From a virus, in IMG/VR virus record IMGVR_UViG_3300045999_008007, positions 1 through 30,000 of that record: 30,000 nt of DNA, one strand, 5' to 3'. Made by a program: the position numbers and the translations under genes. The notes beneath the pieces are model-generated. The model was not told where the DNA came from. It was given only the letters and a program-made list of their open reading frames with translations, and did no database searches. Below, piece by piece: positions 1 to 4,527 of the stretch. Every line of letters starts with the position of its first letter. Within the stretch, counting starts at the first letter, position 1.

Positions 1-590
1 GAGATCCATCTTTTAAGATTTTTGATATGATTACTCACGATGAATTTTATAGCAAGAAGGGCGAGAAGAATCGTCCATATTCTATTCGCTATAATAATCT
101 AAGAGAAGTTATGAGAGACAATTCTTGTCCATGTCTTAGTGTTCTTGGTCAAGAACTTATTAAAGATGACGATCATTTTGCCGAATGGACTAAACGAGGT
201 AATGATTATTCTTGGGAGGGTCTAATGCTGCGTGCTGATGAAGCATATAAAGGTAAGCGTAGTAAAGACTTGCTCAAAGTTAAGAAGTTTTTTGATGATG
301 AGTATGAAGTCATTGATACTGAAATGGGGCCATTTAGATATGTGTTGAATGGTAGAGAGCATGAAGAAACTATGCTTAGTTGTGTTATGATCAAACATAA
401 GGATAATATTGTACGAGTTGGTAGTGGTTTCACTATTGATCAACGTCAGGAGTTTTATCAGAATCCTAAAAAGATTCTTGGAAAGATTATTACGGTTCAG
501 TATTTTAGTGAGAGCGAAAACCAAGATGGTGGAATTAGTTTGCGTTTTCCAACATTTAAAATTCTACATGGTGCTACGAGAGCCGTTTAA
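1..590 (+). CDS. ATP-dependent DNA ligase, C-terminal part (5' truncated by window edge)
   Basis: This reading frame is open from the first complete codon at base 3, so the gene begins upstream of the window; the ATG at 27 is internal. The visible part carries the ligase nucleotidyltransferase motif IV (EGLMLR) and motif V (LLKVKKF, the KxK lysines), then an OB-fold-like C-terminal region ending in SLRFPTFKIL. The adenylated-lysine motif KxDG must lie upstream and is not visible. The family seals nicks in double-stranded DNA during replication and repair using ATP. The stop codon sits inside a small hairpin (583-598), directly before a promoter for the next gene. The match to phage ATP-dependent DNA ligases is good; an RNA ligase is less likely given the EGLMLR/KVKKF pattern. 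Confidence 0.85.
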   Translation, partial: DPSFKIFDMITHDEFYSKKGEKNRPYSIRYNNLREVMRDNSCPCLSVLGQELIKDDDHFAEWTKRGNDYSWEGLMLRADEAYKGKRSKDLLKVKKFFDDEYEVIDTEMGPFRYVLNGREHEETMLSCVMIKHKDNIVRVGSGFTIDQRQEFYQNPKKILGKIITVQYFSESENQDGGISLRFPTFKILHGATRAV

Positions 591-598
591 AGAAACGG
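583..598 (+). other. Small perfect hairpin across the ligase stop codon
   Basis: CCGTTT (583-588) and AAACGG (593-598) form a perfect 6-bp stem with a 4-nt loop, overlapping the TAA stop of the ligase gene. No T-run follows, so it is not a standard intrinsic terminator. It lies only 4 nt upstream of the -35 element at 602 and could mark the transcript boundary or protect a 3' end. Confidence 0.4.
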
Positions 599-601
599 GT
601 C

Positions 602-630
602 TTGACAAACCGATACCAGTAGTGTAGAAT
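602..630 (+). promoter_or_regulatory. Sigma70-like promoter P1
   Basis: TTGACA (602-607) and TAGAAT (625-630) are separated by 17 nt. The gene at 656 follows with a GGAG ribosome site. The sequence right after the -35 (AACCGATACC) is shared with the promoters at 1885 and 4455, so the three look like one family. Confidence 0.75.
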
Positions 631-655
631 CACAGCATACCCATTGGAGACTAAA

Positions 656-1360
656 ATGATTGTTGAGAACACAGTGATTCCAGTTCAGTATAATACGATG
701 GACAAGAGCAAGGCAGATATTTTCTTTGAGAATTTTCCCAAGGACAAGGTTGTTGCATACAAGGAATATTGGGAGAGTGTGCGACCACAAAATGTTGATG
801 ATATTTTTCGTCGCTATCTGTTTGCTTATTGCTCTGTGCATACTACTTGGAAAGGTAATTGTGCAGGATATAACGCTATTAAGAATTTTAGTGAGTGGGT
901 TGATGACGAGAATATACTGAGAGAAAAACTCCACAAAAGCGGTGTGGGTCTACACAATAATCGTACAAAATATATTTGGGATTTTGCCACAAAGTTTTGG
1001 GCCAATCCTAAAGACTTTTATTTTACTACTAAGAAAGGTCACGTTAAGAAGCGTGATAGTATTCTTGGAAAGATTAGTGGTATTGGGTTGGCTAAAATTA
1101 GTTTTGCCCTGGAAATGATCCATCCTAATGAGGCTAGAGTATTGTGTGGCGATGTTCATCAACTTCGCCTTTACGACATGGAACATCTTAAATATAATAA
1201 AAGTAAGAGTGGCACTGATACCTATAAAAAGATGGAGCGTCATTGGATGGTAAATTGTGGCAAGCATAAAGTACCATCTTATATTGCACGATCTATTTAT
1301 TGGGATGCTCTGCAAAAGAAAGATGATTCTCGTTATTGGAGTTTTGTTCTGGAGGATTAA
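656..1360 (+). CDS. Probable HhH-GPD-type DNA glycosylase
   Basis: The protein is 234 aa. An in-frame TTG exists at 644, but ATG 656 is chosen because TTGGAG sits 6 nt upstream of it. Residues 137-150 (LGKISGIGLAKISF) look like the helix-hairpin-helix of HhH-GPD base-excision glycosylases, followed by GDVHQLRLY with an aspartate near residue 166, where the family has its catalytic Asp. A lysine is present in the hairpin, but one position later than in OGG1 or EndoIII, so bifunctional lyase activity is uncertain. No C-terminal Fe-S cysteine cluster is visible. The family removes damaged bases such as 8-oxoguanine. The neighbouring ligase fits a repair role. It could instead be a phage-specific HhH DNA-binding protein. 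Confidence 0.55.
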   Translation: MIVENTVIPVQYNTMDKSKADIFFENFPKDKVVAYKEYWESVRPQNVDDIFRRYLFAYCSVHTTWKGNCAGYNAIKNFSEWVDDENILREKLHKSGVGLHNNRTKYIWDFATKFWANPKDFYFTTKKGHVKKRDSILGKISGIGLAKISFALEMIHPNEARVLCGDVHQLRLYDMEHLKYNKSKSGTDTYKKMERHWMVNCGKHKVPSYIARSIYWDALQKKDDSRYWSFVLED

Positions 1361-1471
1361 ATGAGTCAAAATGGAAAAGGGTCTAAACGTAGACCAAAAA
1401 ATATTGACCAAAAAACTTGGGATAAAAATTGGGATAGAATCTTTAAGAAGAAAAAGAAAAAGTGTAATTAA
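1361..1471 (+). CDS. Small basic phage protein, 36 aa
   Basis: ATG 1361 directly follows the TAA of the previous gene, with GGAGG (1351-1355) inside that gene's end as ribosome site. The 36-aa product starts MSQNGKGSKRRP and ends in a run of lysines followed by Cys-Asn. The layout (GKGSKRRP, a central W/D-rich segment with DRIF, basic tail) resembles a kind of tiny conserved protein often found in phages; no function is known to me. The very basic composition suggests nucleic-acid contact, which is inference. It is probably cotranscribed from P1 with the glycosylase-like gene. Confidence 0.65.
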   Translation: MSQNGKGSKRRPKNIDQKTWDKNWDRIFKKKKKKCN

Positions 1472-1501
1472 TAGTGTCTCTCAATATATCTGGAGGCTAT
1501 A

Positions 1502-1687
1502 ATGATAATGAAAAATTATGTGGCAGATGAGTTGGCTAATAAAGTTCATCATCTAACCTTAGCATTACAGCAGGCCAATAAAATTATTGAGAAGTTAGAT
1601 GAACAAAATGAAAATCTCAAAGTAATTCTATCTAATCTTGGCGTAGAAACAGAAGAAAATAATCATCAAGAATTTTATTTAGTATGA
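1502..1687 (+). CDS. Small coiled-coil protein of unknown function
   Basis: The product is 61 aa. GGAGG at 1492-1496 is 5 nt from ATG 1502, which supports this start over the second ATG at 1508. The middle (residues about 10-45) is a heptad-like Leu/Ile/Asn-rich helix (ANKVHHLTLALQQANKIIEKL), consistent with a short coiled coil. The tail is acidic. Its stop overlaps the start of the PspC-domain gene in an ATGA (1684-1687), so the two are likely translationally coupled. I recognise no family. Confidence 0.6.
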   Translation: MIMKNYVADELANKVHHLTLALQQANKIIEKLDEQNENLKVILSNLGVETEENNHQEFYLV

Positions 1688-1869
1688 AAACATTAACTAG
1701 ATCATCATCTGATAGAATGTTTTTTGGTGTTTGTGGAGGACTAGGAGAATATCTAGGAATAGATTCTAGAATCATTAGAATACTAGCAGTATTTGGTACT
1801 CTGGCTAGTTTTAGTGCTATATTCTGGATTTATCTACTTTTAGCAATCGCACTACCCAACGAAAAATAA
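1684..1869 (+). CDS. PspC-domain small membrane protein
   Basis: The 61-aa protein is essentially one PspC domain: a basic start, then MFFGVCGGLGEYLGID (the family's GVCGGLAEYFGID-like signature), RIIRILAVFG, and one hydrophobic segment (about residues 30-57, ending LLLAIALPNEK). PspC proteins are inner-membrane partners of the phage-shock response, sensing or damping envelope stress. A stand-alone phage copy may tune the host envelope response during infection, which is inference. It overlaps the upstream coiled-coil gene by 4 nt. The short length is normal for a PspC domain alone. Confidence 0.85.
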   Translation: MKTLTRSSSDRMFFGVCGGLGEYLGIDSRIIRILAVFGTLASFSAIFWIYLLLAIALPNEK

Positions 1870-1884
1870 TTCAAGGTCTGGCTG

Positions 1885-1912
1885 TTGACAAGCCGATAAC
1901 CTATGGTAGAAT
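1885..1912 (+). promoter_or_regulatory. Sigma70-like promoter P2
   Basis: TTGACA (1885-1890) and TAGAAT (1907-1912) with a 16-nt spacer. The spacer starts AGCCGATAAC, close to P1 (AACCGATACC). A hairpin-forming leader (1923-1957) follows before the gene at 1988. Confidence 0.75.
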
Positions 1913-1922
1913 GAGGATACAA

Positions 1923-1957
1923 CACGGGAATCAATCAGTCGCGTGACTGAAACCGTG
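1923..1957 (+). promoter_or_regulatory. Structured 5' leader (two stacked stems)
   Basis: Downstream of P2 the leader can fold as an outer stem CACGG (1923-1927) with CCGTG (1953-1957) and an inner stem TCAGTC (1935-1940) with GACTGA (1945-1950), closed by a GCGT tetraloop. The structure would lie almost at the mRNA 5' end, about 20 nt ahead of the GGAGG site at 1977-1981. Likely roles are 5' stabilisation of the mRNA or translation control. Confidence 0.55.
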
Positions 1958-1987
1958 AAGTAAGTTTGGATTTTTTGGAGGTTGATT

Positions 1988-2269
1988 ATGGCTGAAGTTA
2001 CTACGGTTGAGAAGCAGAAGCGTGTTCGTTGTAGTGATGAGCAATTCCTAGAGGCTGTTTATTCTTCTAGAACTTATGCTGAAATTGCAACAAAGACTGG
2101 GCAGAAGATTGCTAGTACGATGGCTCGTTATGCTCGTACAAAGGCTGCTCTTTCTAAGAAGGGTATTGAATTGCCTTCTATGGAGCGTCAAAAGCCCACA
2201 AAGAATGTGGATCGTGATGAGGCTATGGCGGATATTGTACGTCGCCTCAAGGCTCATACAAACGGTTGA
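1988..2269 (+). CDS. Small HTH-like DNA-binding protein
   Basis: The product is 93 aa. ATG 1988 is preferred over an in-frame TTG at 1982 because GGAGG (1977-1981) lies 6 nt from the ATG. Residues about 15-45 (DEQFLEAVYSSRTYAEIATKTG, then KIASTMARYAR) resemble a helix-turn-helix: a helix, the turn around SRTYAEIA, and a recognition helix, followed by KKGIELPSMER, common after such motifs in small phage proteins. It is basic overall. It has a dedicated promoter, a structured leader, a strong ribosome site and higher GC than the small genes downstream, all suggesting high expression. It may be a phage regulator or DNA-coating protein; the target is unknown. Confidence 0.6.
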   Translation: MAEVTTVEKQKRVRCSDEQFLEAVYSSRTYAEIATKTGQKIASTMARYARTKAALSKKGIELPSMERQKPTKNVDRDEAMADIVRRLKAHTNG

Positions 2270-2282
2270 TTTAAAACAAATG

Positions 2283-2361
2283 GTAGTCGGCTACAACAGT
2301 TTAAATGATTGAGGCACACAAGCATAATCAACCTCAAACTTTGATTGTTGTAGTCGATTAC
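2283..2361 (+). ncRNA. Long structured RNA hairpin upstream of tRNA-Leu
   Basis: GTAGTCGGCTACAACA (2283-2298) pairs with TGTTGTAGTCGATTAC (2346-2361) over all 16 positions, with two G-U wobbles. Inside, TTGAGG (2309-2314) pairs with CCTCAA (2332-2337). An alternative inner pairing also exists, AATCAA (2326-2331) with TTGATT (2341-2346). The stem is followed by CTTTTATT and then the tRNA at 2369. It could be a terminator for the gene ending at 2269, a processing element for the tRNA, or a small RNA. Confidence 0.6.
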
Positions 2362-2368
2362 TTTTATT

Positions 2369-2453
2369 GCCGGGGTGGTGAAATTGGCGAAACACAGGGG
2401 ACTTAAAATCCCCCACATTAGAAACGCTGCGGGTTCGAGTCCCGCTCCCGGCA
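2369..2453 (+). tRNA. tRNA-Leu (anticodon UAA)
   Basis: A full class II cloverleaf can be drawn. The acceptor GCCGGGG (2369-2375) pairs with TCCCGGC (2446-2452), with discriminator A at 2453. The anticodon stem GGGGA/TCCCC closes the loop CTTAAAA with anticodon TAA at 2404-2406. There is a long variable arm, and the T arm is GCGGG-TTCGAGT-CCCGC. CCA is not encoded. It reads UUA, a codon used heavily in the AT-rich glycan genes later in this window, which fits codon supplementation by the phage. Confidence 0.95.
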
Positions 2454-2475
2454 CTAAAGTATCAGAAAGAAAATT

Positions 2476-2781
2476 ATGAATGAACATTCTAACCCACTTG
2501 ATTATATTCTCAGATGCTCTGAACAAGGAATTGTTCCTAAATTGTTTAGTGTGCAAAATGCTAAGGATGAACTTAAAAGATTAAGAGAAGAATTGCATTA
2601 CTATAATAATTTACAAGCGGTAGCATGGGGTAAAATTAATAGTCATGGTCAATTATATGATCTAAGAACTCAAGACAATCCTTATATTAATGATGAGATT
2701 GTTGTTACACTCTATTCTAATAAGGCAGAGTTTAAGGATTTCTACGCTAAATTTAGGAAAAATAATGTCAACTTATCCTAA
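2476..2781 (+). CDS. Hypothetical phage protein
   Basis: The product is 101 aa, starting at ATG 2476, 22 nt after the tRNA-Leu. The ribosome site is weak (AGAAAGAAAA). Residues 28-45 form a charged helix (KDELKRLREELHYYNNLQ). The rest is mixed alpha/beta with LYDLRTQDNPYINDEIVVTLYSN near the C-terminus. I see no signal peptide, membrane segment or catalytic motif and recognise no family. It overlaps the next gene by 17 nt. Confidence 0.6.
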   Translation: MNEHSNPLDYILRCSEQGIVPKLFSVQNAKDELKRLREELHYYNNLQAVAWGKINSHGQLYDLRTQDNPYINDEIVVTLYSNKAEFKDFYAKFRKNNVNLS

Positions 2782-3100
2782 TAGATTTTTTAGAGGATGG
2801 TGTTCTAATGAGGGCAATCCACGTTCTCACATTCTTCATTATCATATATCTACTATTAGGGATTTACCTGATTATGAAGGCGGCCTTATACCAGAAGAAG
2901 TAAAATCTCTGGAAGAATATTTTAATCTGGATGAAGAAGCAGAGGGTGAACCATACTATGCTGTTTATGCTACATTTAGATTTGATATTAAAAGAGGCCC
3001 AATTAAAATTTTTGAGGGCGATGATTTAAAAACTGCTATTTTTATTGTGGAAAATCTAAGTGGTAATAAGGTACAAGAAAATGATCTGCACCGATTTTAA
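2765..3100 (+). CDS. Hypothetical phage protein
   Basis: The 111-aa product starts MSTYPNRFFRGW. ATG 2765 is preferred to an upstream in-frame start at 2690, because the extra 25 residues would be unusual sequence read entirely over the preceding gene, and AGGAAA (2755-2760) precedes 2765. The protein is acidic in the middle (YFNLDEEAEGEPYYAVYATFRFDIKRGPIKIFEGDDLKTA), suggesting a small alpha/beta fold. No motif is recognised. It overlaps the genes on both sides (17 nt upstream, 20 nt downstream), so it belongs to the same transcript and is probably translationally coupled. Confidence 0.55.
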   Translation: MSTYPNRFFRGWCSNEGNPRSHILHYHISTIRDLPDYEGGLIPEEVKSLEEYFNLDEEAEGEPYYAVYATFRFDIKRGPIKIFEGDDLKTAIFIVENLSGNKVQENDLHRF

Positions 3101-3617
3101 GATTGATTATAGTGGATGGTTTGAAGAAGGTGGATATTGTCAAATTTATCCTATTTACGGTCACAAAGATTTGGGATTTAAAGAATTCCATACCAAGAAA
3201 AAAGCAGAGTATGCTCATGCTGTTCAGAAAAAATTGAGCAAGTTTGATCTTGCACCAAAAGTCTACGGCAATCTTTGTAAACTAGAATTTCAGCCAGAAG
3301 AAGATTCTTACCAACCAGACCCTAGCGATTGGGGATATATTACAGAGTTAGCAACAGTTTATAATCCTAATACTGTTGTTAGTATGAGACACATTCAAAA
3401 TCTTGTGACTAAAATTCATGAAAAAACCAAATTAAAATTTTGGGATTGTCATTGGAGTAATGTTGGCGTAATACAAAGAAAAGGTCGTAATAAAGTTGTT
3501 TGTATTGATACAGGAAAAGAAAGTTTTGATGGTTGTGCTAATGCTTGGGGATTTGCCGATCCTGGACCAAAATGCTCTTATTGTTTAAGATACCAATGTA
3601 GATGTAGCGAGTATTAA
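3081..3617 (+). CDS. Small protein-kinase-fold protein with C-terminal Cys cluster
   Basis: The 178-aa product starts at ATG 3081; an earlier GTG at 3060 lies inside the previous gene and is less likely. Residues 122-127 (DCHWSN) match the catalytic-loop pattern DxxxxN of protein kinases and aminoglycoside kinases. CIDTG with D143 sits at the metal-binding DFG position, and a lysine near 34 (GFKEF) could be the ATP lysine. It is far shorter than a usual kinase. The end carries CSYC and CRC (C165, C168, C173, C175), a likely zinc knuckle. It could phosphorylate a host protein or be an inactive kinase-fold adaptor; the fold is a reasonable inference, the substrate unknown. Confidence 0.55.
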   Translation: MICTDFKIDYSGWFEEGGYCQIYPIYGHKDLGFKEFHTKKKAEYAHAVQKKLSKFDLAPKVYGNLCKLEFQPEEDSYQPDPSDWGYITELATVYNPNTVVSMRHIQNLVTKIHEKTKLKFWDCHWSNVGVIQRKGRNKVVCIDTGKESFDGCANAWGFADPGPKCSYCLRYQCRCSEY

Positions 3618-3618
3618 A

Positions 3619-3921
3619 ATGCCATATATTAACGAAAAAGAACGAGAAGAATTAGATGATGCTATTGATAATTTAATTCTGGCTATTCGTAACGATTTTA
3701 TAGAACATAAAAGTTTAAAAGATTGCTTGGGCAGAATAAACTACTGTTTTTCTCGTATAATTTGTGGTGTTATGGGCGATACTAGTTATCCTAAGATTGC
3801 TATGATTACTGGTGTATTAGAGAATATTAAACAAGAATTCTATCGTCGTGTTGCATCTCCTTATGAAGATAAAAAAATATTGGAGAACGGAGATATAAAA
3901 GAATATAAAAGGAGTTTCTAA
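3619..3921 (+). CDS. Conserved phage protein, DUF6899-like
   Basis: The 100-aa product starts MPYINEKEREELDDAIDNL and ends with ENIKQEFYRRVASPYEDKKI followed by ENGD. This layout matches a small conserved phage/bacterial family that I remember as DUF6899 (MPYI start, RINYCFSRII core, EFYRRV-PYED end); the family number should be checked. No function is known. It is predicted largely helical. It begins one base after the previous stop and its stop overlaps the next ATG by one base (TAATG at 3919-3923), so it lies in one operon with the flanking small genes. Confidence 0.65.
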   Translation: MPYINEKEREELDDAIDNLILAIRNDFIEHKSLKDCLGRINYCFSRIICGVMGDTSYPKIAMITGVLENIKQEFYRRVASPYEDKKILENGDIKEYKRSF

Positions 3922-4220
3922 TGTCCAGAGATTTTGATAATATAATGAAAAAGATTAGTGAAAGTAATAAAGATATTCAGGGATTGGATAAAGATTTTAA
4001 TAAAGAAATTACAGATATTAAGAAATCTATCAAGTCACTAACTGCTAAAATAGATAGTGTTGAATCGAAAATTAATGATATATTAGCAGTTTTAAATAGT
4101 TTTACTATTATGCTGGCTGAAGAAGAAGAAGAAGAACTAGATGATAATCCAGAGTGGACTCCATATGATAGTTATGAAATTGATGGAGATGATGATGGGG
4201 AAGATTATTTGAATGGCTAG
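3921..4220 (+). CDS. Coiled-coil protein with acidic tail
   Basis: The product is 99 aa. A strong AAAGGAG lies just ahead of the TAATG overlap with the preceding gene. Residues about 5-65 are a long amphipathic, Lys/Asp/Ser-rich helix with repeated Ile/Leu spacing (ITDIKKSIKSLTAKIDSVES), a clear coiled coil. The C-terminal third is strongly acidic (EEEEEELDD, then DGDDDGEDY). Such a form suits an oligomerising scaffold or a DNA mimic, but no family is recognised. It overlaps the membrane-protein gene by 8 nt, which hints at a shared function. Confidence 0.6.
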   Translation: MSRDFDNIMKKISESNKDIQGLDKDFNKEITDIKKSIKSLTAKIDSVESKINDILAVLNSFTIMLAEEEEEELDDNPEWTPYDSYEIDGDDDGEDYLNG

Positions 4221-4446
4221 TTTAGCACTATTAGTCACTATAATTTTTCTGATAACAATCTTAATAGGTCCGATTACATATCTTTTGGCAAAAATTGGTT
4301 TTCCATCTATTATTATATATATATTAAGTATAATTAATATTATTATTGGTATAAATTTTTGTTTAATAGCAACTCCAGTATGGTATCTAGGTTTATTACC
4401 AATTTATTGTGGCTATATTAGCATACGGGTTGCAAGCAAAAAATAA
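4213..4446 (+). CDS. Small integral membrane protein
   Basis: The product is 77 aa and hydrophobic almost throughout. Segments at about residues 3-25, 29-50 and 53-70 could span the membrane, and the end is basic (RVASKK). No signal-peptide cleavage site or holin-specific feature is clear, although a size of 77 aa with two or three spans would allow a holin-like protein. It overlaps the coiled-coil gene upstream by 8 nt and ends just before the rIIA promoter. Function unknown. Confidence 0.55.
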   Translation: MASLALLVTIIFLITILIGPITYLLAKIGFPSIIIYILSIINIIIGINFCLIATPVWYLGLLPIYCGYISIRVASKK

Positions 4447-4454
4447 AGTGAAGG

Positions 4455-4483
4455 TTGACAAGGCGGTTTGCCGATGGTATACT
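4455..4483 (+). promoter_or_regulatory. Sigma70-like promoter P3 for rIIA-rIIB
   Basis: TTGACA (4455-4460) and TATACT (4478-4483) with a 17-nt spacer, the strongest match of the family. GCCGATGGTA precedes and overlaps the -10. The start region CACAGGAA resembles CACGGGAA downstream of P2. The leader runs about 38 nt to the rIIA ATG at 4528. Confidence 0.8.
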
Positions 4484-4527
4484 TGGGTTATCACAGGAAC
4501 GATTGAAACACTTTTGGAGAACAGGAA

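Noticed and set aside
2254-2556. 100-codon minus-strand frame across tRNA-Leu
   Set aside because: Overlaps a certain tRNA and the long RNA hairpin and has no coding character.
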